Source: Echinarachnius parma
Taxonomy: Eukaryota > Echinodermata > Echinoidea > Clypeasteroida > Echinarachniidae
DNA: 64,000 nucleotides
NCBI GenBank assembly: GCA_037951105.1
Contig: JBAMJV010001328.1
Location: 248,001-312,000, forward strand
Direction of reading: 5' to 3'
Shown here: positions 1-12,500 of the stretch, piece by piece
Numbering within the stretch: position 1 is the stretch's first letter
How the letters are laid out: the number at the start of each line of letters is the position of its first letter
Translations under genes and position numbers: made by a program
Notes under the pieces: generated by a model
What the model saw: the letters and a program-made list of their open reading frames with translations, nothing else
Databases searched by the model: none
Told to the model about the DNA's origin: nothing

Positions 1-297
1 ATCAATAATAATCATACACAAGTTTATAAAGCACACTTCATAAATATGACCTCTTGCAATGGACATATGACAAATCTATTCCTACTTCCATTTTTATAAC
101 TTTGACAAAATATACTTGCATTTAAGCATTCATATTCCCTGTAAGGCAATATTTTGAGGCGATTCACAATTTTATGGAGAGCTATTTTTTTTTAAGACAA
201 ATTAAATGAGCAAACAATTCACTTTTTGGGCAATCCCAAACAACATCATCTTAAACCAGATGCAAGTGCCTGAGTAAGTTTCTTATTTCCTACAATG

Positions 298-737
298 CAG
301 TGGAACTGCTTATAAAGAAATCCTCTTATAACAAGGTATAAATAAGGTAATTGTTAAAATACAGAGGAACCTCATTATAAAGCAATATGTAATAACGAAA
401 ATAACGAGACTCCACTGTACCTCTGAGATATTCTCAAGGTAATATTTACCGCAATAACCAGATCATTGGTAAATGGTTATACAATGGAACCTCTGCATAA
501 CAAGCTCTGTTATTACACTGCTAGAAATTAACCTTTTTTTCCTTATGGACCGGTCGGTTAAGTAAAAGCAAGAAAACTCAAGTTTAATGGCACAAAATCT
601 TAATCTGGTGGCCCCATATGGACAAAGAACATTTTTAGTAGCCCCGGGGCCAAGAGGCCTGTACTGTCTTAATGTCGAATGCAAAGAGGTCAATTCAATG
701 GGCCAAAGGTGCTTGTTATAATGGGTTTCCACTGTAT
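298..737. repeat. Two MITEs with CAGTGGAACCTC-type ends, one carrying a nested repeat
   Basis: Two adjacent elements lie at about 298-418 and 480-737, each bounded by CAGTGGAAC-like and GTTCCACTG-like inverted ends, in the 3' flank of SLC25A43. The second contains, at about 520-655, a fragment of another family marked by CTAGAAATTAAC and by GGCC-rich motifs. Further copies of the outer family lie near 3787-3966, 24324-24593, 26951-27298 and 32175-32351. Confidence 0.7.
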
Positions 738-813
738 CAAAATCTGCAGACCGATTCCTGACATTCCTCTGAGATCTAACACTAAGGTCAACACCCCTAT
801 TGGGCTCCAGTCA

Positions 814-3800
814 TCATCTGGTCCTCTCTTTCCACATCCCGAGTTCATTTGGCTTCATGGACTGGTCCACTCCGTACACAGGGGTGTCATCGTAGGGGGA
901 GATGGTGTAGCCATTCTCGTACAGAAATAGCTTCTTGCAGAACTCAAAGGTCATGAACATTAGGCCGGCGTATGGAACAACCTAAATAAAGAGCAGAAGA
1001 TGGACACATTTTTAGCATCACAGTCATTTGCAGAATTCAGCAGTCAGCCAAACATAGACATTTGGGAATTTGAGTAGAGGGTATATTATTAACAACACTG
1101 AAGTGATCAATCAACTCCATGAAGTGTAGCCATTTTTGTACAGAAATACATTCTTGCATAGCTCAAAACTGGCAGAATACTTTTATGATTGTTATGATTT
1201 AGGAGTCTAGTGTTTTTCTTCTAAACATGATGTGAATCAAAGTCATTTAAATTTCCCAGGGCTCGCCCTTAACAGTGACCTGGGTGCCAATGGCCATCAG
1301 AAATGCCATTTGGCCACTACAAACTCTTGTATTGGCAACCAACACACTCCAATGGGAGTCTTTTATTTTGGCCACCTGAAAGAAAAGCTTAGAGGGAACC
1401 ACCACCTTTATAAATTGTCTAATAAATGAAAGAAAACAGTTCACTTGTAGTAGTCCATTCCACCAAAAGAGTCAGAAAAGTAGGTTTCTAGAAAAACGTT
1501 CTATGGCATTTGTATACTGTTTTGTGCAAACATGCGAGCTTGGCACTCAAGCCTCAAGGAGTTAAAAACTTATCATCATACTTAATTATGTGCTCTTGGG
1601 TCTGCAGAACAAGACTATAATTATTGTCTAGGAACTAGGAACTTGAATATATAACATAAGAACTAGTCTTCTGTTGACCCATGAATATTTATTCACAGCA
1701 GTTATGATTATGAAGTTTGAATGTATACAACTATTTTGGACACATATATTTCAACACGTGCTGTTGAAATAGATTTCTATAAGCAATCACTTTTATTATA
1801 ATATCAAATTAATATTTTGGAGTGTTGGTCCCCTTTCAGGGAGAGCCATGTTTCACCTTGCATAGGTTAGCTACATTGCCTCTCCATAGCCCTTGCCAGC
1901 CATACATGTTCCTAGTCTCTCTGAAGCAGGAGATCATGCCGTGGAACTTCACGTCCACCCCTCCTCCATCCTTCATCACTCGACTCTGGGCCTGTGTCAA
2001 GTAAAGAACAGAAATTATTTCTTTATAACCAGATTCCACATTCAATTGTCATTACAAATTGAACAAAGAAGGACAAAGTGTGGCCCAAACACACAAACAT
2101 TACAAATTCTGTTTAAAATCTAGCACTATAAAATGTAGGTGGCCCGAGGCTAATTTGTTTGTGGGCCTGTGCTAATTTCAAGCACTATATATAAAACTTG
2201 TTTCCTCATTCAATCGTCTGTCAAATATGAATCAGGAGTTACAAATTGGACAAAGAAGGACCACATGTTTAAAAAAAACATGAAGACCCTACCTTAAGAT
2301 ATTTTAATATAAAACTTTTAGGAAAAAATCACCCCCATCAAAAATAAACCATGAATAAAATCCCTATTAGTTTCCTCCACGTAGTGGCCCCTGAACATTC
2401 AAAACAGAGTAAACATTTAGTTGCCCATTTGGACAAGTAAAATTTTACATTGATGAAACTGTGGTGGCCCGAGTCTCATTTCTGGTGGTCAAGGATCTGT
2501 CTCCTAGTGCTAATTTCAAGCCCTGTTATAGCCTGAAAGATGATAAGTATGCAATATTTCTAGTAGACGAGTTAAAATATGGGGAACAAAAAAGAAAATA
2601 AGTGCGTAATACAAGTTAATAATTTTCACTTCTTTTCTATCTTCATTAGACAGCACTGTTCCAAAAATGTTACACTATGGAAATGGCACAAAAGACACTA
2701 GAACAATGAGTTTTGATGAAGAAGGGATATGGAAACTGCACCTAGAGATATATAGTAAATTAGCCTAAAAATTTGTTATTCCAACTACACGTTTCATCTT
2801 GAGTAGATAGCACTATCAACTTTTCATGGATTGATTCCCAATCAGCAAGTACATTTGCCTGCTTATAGTGTACCCAAATGTGTTATTCCTAAATGTTTTA
2901 AATATTTTACAGCCTTTATGAGTAAGTAAAATTATGTAAACAGTATACAAAAAACAAAATGTCACTGTCAGTTCTTGATTTACTATCTTCATTAGATCCC
3001 TAGCTAGCATCGGTTGCAATTATAAAACCTTCTGTGGACTACCAAACCTTCACATTCTTTGATACCTAAATACTTATCATTTTAATTTGAAAGCCTTATT
3101 AAATAAGAAAAAAAATACCATGTTATCATTATATAAACTTATTCCCTGATATCTCATCTTCAGTAGATAGCACAAGGTCAAATTTGTTATATTTCACTTT
3201 TGAATCTGGTCCCAATTCTAGATATTCATCTAGAAATCTGAGCCCTGCCTTTCTAAAATAGACTGTTACCCATGACAAACTTACTTGTCCTGCTTTATAC
3301 ATGGAAGTCCTTTCTCTCAACTGTTCGTTTTCTATCAATTTTCCAAGAAAATTTTATTTTTAAGTGATCGGCGATCACTCCTGCTCATTAGAAAAGTGTG
3401 CATCTTTAATTTGAGTGTAAGACAATAATTGTTGAAAACTTAGGAATAAAGCAAACAAACCTGCTTCCAGTGTTTCATCTGAACTTTTAGATTATAATCT
3501 ATCACTTGATTGGCAAATTATCTGGTATATTCTGAACTATTTGTATGCCTGGTATGCCGAGCAAATCACTCTACATCATCTACAACTGTTATACCTGTAG
3601 CTTCTTCCTAATGGTGTCAAATGGATATGATATGGTCTGAGCAACGGCCCCGGCCAGGCAGCCGTTGATGAAGTTCTCCATGGGCATCATCATGTAGCGT
3701 GGTTTGTCCCACAGCACCTCAAGGAACTCGTAGGCAGCGAACGTCCCAGCAGTGAATGGGATGGATCCTGTACAGAATAAAGTGGAAGCTCATAATAAAG

Positions 3801-6128
3801 AGTTCTGATATAATAATTTTTTTAAATTTTATAACGTGGTCATTTTGCTGGTCCCAACTCGTTATATTTTTGTATGTTTTGTTGAACTGTTGGTCTAACA
3901 AGATATCTTTATTAAAGAAGGTTATATCTTGATCCCAAGGACCTTGTTATAATGAGGTTCCACTGCAATGTTGCAACATTAGAGAGAGGGGTGAAAATAG
4001 GTCTAGCCGAAACCTGTTAATTATAACAAAAATAAAAGGATGCGTTTCTTTTTTTGTTTTCATATAAAAATATCTAGTCATGTAGAGTGGCATGTTCATA
4101 AAGAACTTGAACAAACAGCAATTTAATAGCACTGAGTGGATCGAAGGGAGCCTGTATATAGAAGGATAAACTAAAGAGTGCACAATAAATGGAAACGACA
4201 TAGATATCACAATGATTTGTGACAGAATCAACATATTTTCTTTATTCTGAATTTTTAATCTGGAACCTTGACGAAATGAAAATGTGACTGTGTATTTAAG
4301 TATATTTGATATTAATATTTCTCTTACAATTCCCACATTTAAGTACCTATACAAGAATGTGATAACATTTTGAGCTCATTTTTTATAACAACCATTTTCA
4401 ATTCATTATTTCTGTTTATTTCGAATATTAGCATTCATGTAATGTTTCATAATTAAATTATCATCAAACGTAATTGATACATCTGAGTCATCTTTAATGA
4501 TCTTTACCTAAAAAATAACAGTTATATGAATGAAGTAATGTAAATGTAAGTAGTACTACTACTACATTGTATTAGTAGGGAGTTCGGTGACTTTTGGATT
4601 TGTTGAAGGAACCTCAACAAACTTAATATCATTGGAAAGCTTGTAAAGTGAGAAAAATAATGGTGCTTAAATCAACTTATTAGCTTCAATATTAGTGGAG
4701 ATATTCCAATTTTAGAGGTAGAAGGTACAAAGTTTGGTTCTGCCAGTTTCAGCCGATGGACGGTAACTATGCTCTGTGCGTGCCCCAGCGCTATAAATAG
4801 AAAACGCATGCCTCAACATGGCTAAAAATATCAAAATCAGTACGTGGGCAATTTGTTTACATTGGATGATCGCAGCTTAGCGCTATTACTACTCCCATAG
4901 TAATGTATTTCAATGTGTAGAGAAATCAACACACTTTCATAAAATACTACTTTTCCATACCTTTTTCAGATTCCTTCCTCCAGTTTTAAACGATTTTTCG
5001 TCGATTTTTTGTGCTGAAAATCGATGCAAATATGTCAGCAAAACAATCCTTCAAAAAAATCAATTTGCAAGGTGAAAATTCCAAAAAATTCCGGCGAATT
5101 TGGTGTCATTCGAAAGATCAGATTCTGCTCTACATGACAATGGCCTCAAATTCAACGTAGAGGGAGTTTACGAACCCCTACTCTGGCATGGAAGTTGGGA
5201 AAATTTATGCACTGTGGTAGCAAAATGAGGTTTTCAAGTGCAGTCGCTACCGCGACTACCGCGAAGTCTCCTAACTCACTGCGCATTCAGATTGTTTTTT
5301 CGGGTGTTAAAACATCGATTTAGGAACAACTAATGCTATATCCAGATCAAGGAAGGATTAAGCTTCAAGAGGATACCAATTTCATGGTAAAATATTGAAA
5401 AATATGAATTCTACCCTAGGTTTTTTGTAGCAAAGTTTTGCGTGTTAGCAGATACAAATGCGTGATTGCGGTATTCGGTCGTTCTCCCTAGTATTAGTAA
5501 TGGAAATGAAAGAAGAAGAGTCACAAGTCACAACATGCAAAATTGATCAAAAACTGAAAAAGGCAAAATAAAAAAAATTAAAAATGTATAATAAATGCAA
5601 CTTGCCCAGCAGTGATGCATTCATTCCCTTGTAAAAGGCAAGCAGTCCCTCCTCTTTTAGGATCAAACGGAACGCATGAATAATGCCTTTATATCTCCTC
5701 CTCCTAACATCTGTTGGCTGAACAATCAGCCGTGTTTTCACCATGTCCGTGGGATAGGTCACAATCGTCGCCGTCATGCCGCCGAGCGCCCCGGCCAACA
5801 TTGCCTTCGTTGCGGTCAGGCGGCCCGTGTCGTCTGCTAGCATCACTTTGAATCTGGAGAAGGCAAGAAACTGCAATGCACTGAACGGGCTCAATCTCAG
5901 ACAGCCGATGAGGTTTCCTTTCCAAAATGCCCTGACACCATGCGACGTGTAGACGTTAGCAAATGATTTAAAAACCCCCTGATGTAGCGTCTCTTTGGTG
6001 CCGACTTGCATTCGTATTTTGACCACGTCCATCGGAGAAGTGAGCGTTCGGCTCACCAGACCTGCGGCGGCTCCACATGTCAAAATCTGCACGTAAGTCA
6101 GGCGGCTGTCTCTTCCACCTCTCACCAT
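814..6128 (-). CDS. SLC25A43: SLC25A43-type mitochondrial carrier, 4 exons, 332 aa
   Basis: Minus-strand exons at 6128-5606, 3767-3595, 1991-1857 and 981-814 sum to 999 nt with consistent phases (1, 0, 0). The protein has the three mitochondrial-carrier repeats, with signature motifs PMDVVK (about residues 32-37), PTDMVK (126-131) and PFDTIR (223-228). Family members are six-helix inner-membrane transporters; the substrate of SLC25A43 is not established. Orthology to SLC25A43 rather than another SLC25 rests on the third-repeat stretch GGGVDVKFHG and on the C-terminal tail with ENGYTISP and GVDQSMKP, which match my memory of the human protein (341 aa). The start is chosen for its strong Kozak context (ACCACCATGG). 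Intron 1 needs a GC donor to keep frame. Introns hold MITEs and a decayed copy of exon 4. The gene is divergent from UFSP2. Confidence 0.93.
1121..1168 (-). pseudogene. Decayed partial copy of SLC25A43 exon 4
   Basis: About 48 bp in intron 3 match the middle of exon 4 (the part encoding FEFCKKLFLYENGYT) at roughly 85 percent identity by eye. The copy lies about 150 bp upstream of exon 4 in transcript direction. It has no complete reading frame or splice sites and is probably an exon-duplication remnant. Confidence 0.7.
2125..2530. repeat. Diverged copies of the GGCCCGA / CTCGAAATTAAC hAT-like family
   Basis: Several phrases such as GGTGGCCCGAG and GCTAATTTCAAGC recur in this part of SLC25A43 intron 2. 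They match the interior and ends of the better preserved copy at 10934-12188. Another diverged copy lies at about 1255-1400. Confidence 0.5.
4576..5490. mobile_element. Non-autonomous DNA transposon, 915 bp, in SLC25A43 intron 1
   Basis: The ends are TAGGGAG and CTCCCTA, flanked by the direct repeat GTATTAG at 4569-4575 and 5491-5497. No transposase ORF is visible. The 7 bp duplication (possibly 8 with one mismatch) and short inverted ends fit a hAT-type deletion derivative. Family assignment is tentative. Confidence 0.6.
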
Positions 6129-6524
6129 GGTGGTTCAGAATGAGATAAAATACCAGGAATATGATAATGTCTCGACTCCAACATCAGGTTATTAATGGGC
6201 AGAACATATCATGGTTCAATGTTTGACATTCTGCTAGATTAAAAGTGGAATAATGTTGGTTTTGTCCTCACGTTTCACAACTTCGAACTACCCCTTTCGT
6301 CTTGACAGACTTTGCCAATTTCAGTTTAGTTCGACAAGTGTATGTAAACTCCTGAAAATTAAAGATTCGAATCTCGATAATGATACATTTTATATTCTAT
6401 TAACAGTCCATATAATGTATGTTACACACAAATAAATTGAGTAGAAAACAAGCCCAGTGTAACAAAATCATCATAGTAAAATTTTGCTAAAATTTCGAAC
6501 GAGACTAAACTACGTCACATCAAA
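6129..6524. promoter_or_regulatory. Shared divergent promoter region of SLC25A43 and UFSP2
   Basis: Only 396 bp separate the two start codons, so one region must drive both genes unless unseen 5' exons exist. A CRE-like half-site TACGTCA lies at 6511-6517. The UFSP2 start codon sits inside AAAATGGCTGC, which resembles a YY1 site, a common position for YY1 in TATA-less housekeeping promoters. No TATA box is obvious. Motif function is inferred. Confidence 0.6.
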
Positions 6525-9500
6525 ATGGCTGCGCCCTGTGAAGTCTCAGTGGAAGTATTTTCTGGCGCAATTGCGGTATGTTTTGCGTAGATTCTAATTG
6601 AATTTCTACCCAGATGGCTAATTTATTGGTTTTAATTGGGTGTTTGCATGATATATATGTAATATCAACTTGTTAAATTGCTATTTTGTAACTGTTACCG
6701 TATGGAGTAGTATGGGAGAAAAAATTGTAGTCCCATCGTATGTTTTCTGTGTAAGTCAGGTCTCCATAAAGAAGTAAAATTAAAAGAAGAAGAAAAAAAG
6801 GGGAGTATAAAATCACAACTCGGACACAAGTGATAAGAATTTCTGTGTTATTAATTATATCCGTCCTAACATTATCTTAAAGGATTTCGGCATTCTCTTA
6901 CTTTAGTCCACCGGGGACCTAAACCCCTGGCATCCGATTTTCCCTGGACATGCTGGATCTTGTCCCGTTTTCACAGTCTGACGTAGTCTGATTTTTTTAG
7001 ACCGTCTCACTCTCACGGCTGGCCGACGACACGCATAATAATTCGTGCCACTCTCCGATCATAATGAATTCAATTATTCATGCAGTTTATTTCGTCTGCA
7101 TGGTTTTTAGATTTATTCGGACAAAATAAACTCAGTCTCATTATGATTTTAGTTTATTTCGTCAGAGGATTTTAGGAAGATTTAATCAATTGCTTACCTG
7201 TCTTACTTTACTTAGTCCACCCCTAAAATCAACAAAAAAGGGCTTCTTGCTTTCTAGTTATAATTAACCTTTTTTTTATCCATTAACCCCGGTTTTCCCT
7301 TCTCTTCAAGACCACTCTGCCACTTTTAGACAGTAGGCTATTGATGATAACGCTATTAGAGCAAAAAATAATGAATCCGTCTCCCTATTAACTAATCCAC
7401 TTTCGATCCACCCCCTATGAGAATTTTGTACAGGTGTGTAGTTAATTTCCCATAGGGGGTGACTCCAAAGTGGATTATATACTAGGATAGAGCGACGATG
7501 AAATGTTTGCAACAAGATTATGTGCGTGTCCAATGTAATACACGTGCGCGCATCAATCTTGTTGCGAACATTTCATTGTCGCTCTAGTACCTAATCCACT
7601 TTGGAGTCACCCCCTATGGGAAATTAACTACACACCTGTACAAAATTCTCATAGGGGGTGGATCGAAAGTGGATTAGTTAATAGGGAGACGGATTCATTA
7701 TTTTTTGCTCTAATAGCGTTATCATTAATAGCCTACTGTCTTATAGCGATGGATTTGTATGATCATCTGATCTTTTGTCAAGCTTTTGTGATGGATCGTG
7801 ATGTCTTGGGGATAATAGCCCCATCCAAATGTGCAAGCCTGGTGGATTGAAATCACTCGAATATTGGTAGCGTCTGAGCTGCACAGCGCTAGTGCACGCA
7901 CTCAGCGATTTCGCACAGTTTCGGATAGGATAACAAAGGGAATCTATTGAAAGTTAACGGACCATGAGAAGGTATTGTGACTATTGAAAATCGTCGGTAT
8001 TTTGGAGGGTGGGAATTTGAGGTCCCCAGTGACCTAAAGTAAGAGAAGGCCAGGATTTCTGTAAATAGATTAATGTCGGTGATACCTACTATTTTATAAA
8101 ATGTGTCATTTTATTTTTAATTTTGATTTTGATTTTTGTCCACTACCACATTCATAATCAAATGAATCATTGACATTGATTGATTGAACTAAAAATATAT
8201 ATTCAAGGAAACAAACATTTTCATTCAAACATGACTGTATACACCAGGATAGGCCCATATCATGTAAAGCAAATGAGAGTGGAGAGGATGTGACTAGACA
8301 GTCTACACGCTTGATCAGTGATCACTTCGATCTGCTGCTTTTTACGGCCACATGCTTTCCTGGACTGGTACAGATAATATTGTGTGAGCTTCTCCCACCT
8401 TATAAAAGGCTCTCGGCTCTCTACCATGGCCCTTTGCACCATGACGATGGGCGGGTTGTTCCAAAGTGTAGAACCTAGAAGCCGTAATCAAAATTCAGCT
8501 ATCGTTATCACTGCATTCGTTCGATCTCTCAATCATGTCAATAATTCTCATGCATTTGTGCTGTTGTTGTGATTGAATGAAATTGTATTATTGTTTATAT
8601 TATTCTTGCTAATGTTTATGATTAATAATCTGGTTGAATCATTTTGATATTTAGTTAGTAATTTCATTTTTATTAATGTTATTTAATTATTTTGACATCT
8701 TGATTCTTTAAAATTGTGCAATATTTGATTGTCAATTTCATTTCAATGTTTAATTTCCCCCTTTTTTCTCTCACTTTCTTTCTCTCTTGCGGGCTTGCTC
8801 TCTCTCTCTCTCCATCTCTTTTTTTCTCTTTCTGACTTGCTTTCTCTCTACGCTACACTCTTTCTCTATTCCAATTAATAATTCTCATCACTCTCTTTTC
8901 CTCCACCCTCCTCTCAATCTTGTTATCTCTCTCTTTATTTCTTACTTTCCATTTTGCTCTACCTCTCTCTTACTGTTTCCACTCATTGTCTCACCGCTGT
9001 TGTTAATTTGAGGACTTGTATAATTGTGTGTGTATATTGACAATTTATATGTGATTTGTAATGTATCATTGTAAATTAAATTTATATATACCATAATCAT
9101 TGTTGGTCTCCGGACTCCGGTATCATGTTTTTCTATCATACCGGAAATAAAAAATTAAATAAATAAATAAATAAATAGCTAAAAAACAGAACTTTCAACT
9201 TTCAATTCCGGTGCGTTACTCAAAATCTTTATTTGATCGTTATAAATGTGTTTAACAGAAAATTGTTTCAGGAAATGTTGCAAATTTACATTTTACCTTC
9301 AAAAATTTCTTCATGTTACAGCAAATTGAAAACTTCAATTTTGCCAAAACCCTTCTTCTGATTGGACCATGCAACAATGTGGGTGGGGCGAATCATGAGA
9401 ATGAAACAACATCTGTGTTGAGCTGCTCGCAGCTTGCCGAGGGAAGAGACCTGGCTGAAGAAGCAATCATCATCAACTCATTTCTTCCAGCAGGTAAGAA

Positions 9501-12500
9501 CTAGTGGCACCTACTGAACCAACCAAAGTTTAGTCATGACCCCTGACCTGACCATAATTTCAAACTAATATTGCATGGTTATTTCATTGTAGTTATATTT
9601 TAGGCATTGGTGTGTATTTCTAACAACGTCACAAACATTTACATGCATTTAATATGGAATAAAGACATTTTCTTACAAGCTTTGATATTTGACCCTTACT
9701 ATTGTGCCATTGATAATTATTTACTTTTTTGTGCATTTTCTGCACATCAAATTCTTGTTTTTGACAATTACACCGTTTCATAATTCAGTTTATATGCACA
9801 CCTTTTCAATCAAGATACGTTTTTACAATTCTAAATTTTTTTCTTATCAACTGGAGTAAGTTATGTAGGACATCTGTAATACACATAGTATTTTTATGCT
9901 ATTATATTCAAGTAGTAATCTCATGAGAACAATATCTACATTTGATATTATTTGATACATATATATTGATCAACCCAAATTATAAGAAAACAAATCTAAA
10001 AAGAAATCTATTGAAAATTTAATGAAATAGATGTTTTTTCATTTTACACATATCCACTTCATGGTATGTTGTTTTTGTTTCCATCCCTTTTCTCCTCATA
10101 TTTGATCAAAGGCATCAGTGTTTGTGGGCTGTTTCTGCCACAGTCGTCATCATCAACATTGTCCAGCTATGTCTCAGAAATGCTTACAGGAGATATTGCC
10201 AAGGTATGTGAGAAATTCTTATTCTAATAAAGATAGTTGAAAGTAACATAACAAAAACTGACCAGAAATGTATGAAATGAATTATGGAAATTAGGTAATA
10301 TTGCATAGGTATGTGAGAGATTCTTATTCTAATAAAGATAATTTAAACATTTATAGGATAAACTGACCAGAAATATATGATATAAATGAAAATGAGCAAA
10401 GAAACTTGGGCTTTCCTGGGGATTGAACAAAAGACCTCCGGATTGCTTGATATATATTTTATTAATAAACTTTCACTGTAGGCCGATAAATCAATTTGAT
10501 GTATGCGTAATCATTTCAATTTCCAAGTTTCATCATATTCGAGGTAAATGCATAGTATTGCAGTCACTTATTACCACACCTCATGACTCGTTGAATGTCA
10601 ATTAATACCTATATAAGGCCCAAAGGCCGACCTCTCATGACCCCTCTCATCCTCCCACGCCAGGCTTTCTTTTCTTGCAAAGCCTCCTCCAGCATGATTG
10701 TTATGCCTCCGCCAACGAAGTGGCCGGAGGCATTATGTTTTTGGGTTGTCCGTCCGTCCGTATGTACGTCCGTCCGTCCCGTTTTCGTTCTCGCGATATC
10801 TCAAGAACCAGTTGACGGATCAATTTCAAACTTGGTATGAGTGTACATATTGGGGTGACAATGATCTGAATATATTTGGGGGGTCATGAGGTCAAAGGTC
10901 AAGGTCACAGGACTCAATATGTATGCGAAAATGCAACGCTCGAAATTGGCGTAGGCCCGATGGCCCGGGGCCAGTAAAAGTTGCGGTCGGGCCAGTAAAA
11001 ACATGAAAATGCCAAAGTTTGGTGGCCCGATCGGGCCACCAAATGTTTAAACCATAAGAAGACAACATCAAGGAATATGAATCTCAAGTTTGACACCTCT
11101 TAAAAACACTTTAATTGTGATTTAAATATTTGCAAGAAATGAAAAGGACGGACATAAAAAGTCGCAAGCGCACTTGCGCTAGTTGAATTAATCCTTATTT
11201 ATGCCTACAAATATGTGCTATTTCCTCATATGAACACTCTTCCTTGAACTATCTACTTCTTGCATGATAAATCATGGTAAAATTAAACAACTTCCAGAGG
11301 TGTGTAATGACTAAAAGTAAAAGCATATGCTTATGCTGTTTTCTTAATTTCCCACACACCCCCTGGAAGCCTTTGCAACATGTAGAATATAAACATAGAA
11401 CAACCAATCCACAGAGGGAGTATGTGTGCATACTAAGACCTATCAAAACACATGTCTAACTTTTCACATTCATTCATATTGCAAAGTGCAGTGTGCTTGC
11501 CTTTGCGATACCGTCCGCGATACCGTCAATAAAGGGGAATAATTTCATCTTTCGGATCATTATTCATATTTTTGAAGGTATTAGAAAGAATCATTTTTAC
11601 AAGGTAGAGACTTGTGACTACTTGGAATTATTTTAGCTTGTAAAATAACAAAGATTTAAGTGATTTAATTTCCCGATTTGAAAAGTTATCTTAGCTATGC
11701 TCAGTCCCATGTGTGTTTTTATGTGTTGGAGATTTTATGGACCATAAAATAACAAAATCGTACATGGAAAAGAGCTTAGTTTCATCAGTTGATGACTCTT
11801 CGATGAAACTGCTCGATTCTAGGTTTTGTTTTGTTTATTCAGTGATGGATTTCTTTAATGATGGTGGTAATTTTAACACATAACTTCCATAATTTACCAA
11901 TTAATGACCAAAGTAGTCATGACCATTGTTTTTCTTTGTTTGTAAATTTTATTTTCGGGCCACCAGAAAAAAAGATAATTTCGAGCATTGGAATACAGTA
12001 ACAAATGAGGCTAAACATTGCCCAGTACCCTGAAACTATGAATATGGTTATTGTTTTAATTTTACTTTTGTTTTTTCCTTATTTTTTTCGGGCCAGTAGA
12101 TTTTGGTTTCGGGCCACCAAAATTGGAAAAATACTAATTTTACTGGCCCGACCGGGCCACCAGCAAAAAAAGTTAATTTCGAGGGTTGGAAAATGGCTTG
12201 TAATGGCAAAATTTCAAGAACTGAATGTCAGATTTCAATCAAACTTGGTACCTGAATGTATCATAAAGAGTCAACGTAGCCATAAAATGTTGGGGTCATG
12301 AGGTTGAGTTCAAGGTCACGGGACTCATTATACATGCAAAAAAGCTTGTAATGCCAAAATCTCAAGAACTAAATGTCAGATTTCAATCAAACTTGGTACC
12401 TGAATGTTTTTTAGGGAGCCATCAAAGATTGGGGTCATATAGTCAAGGTCACAGGACTCAAAATATATGAAAAATATGAAAAAAATTAAATCAGTGCATG

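Noticed and set aside
3129-3338. 69-codon frame in SLC25A43 intron 2
   Set aside because: No homology recognised; it sits among AT-rich repeats containing GTAGATAGCAC phrases and has no compatible splice context.
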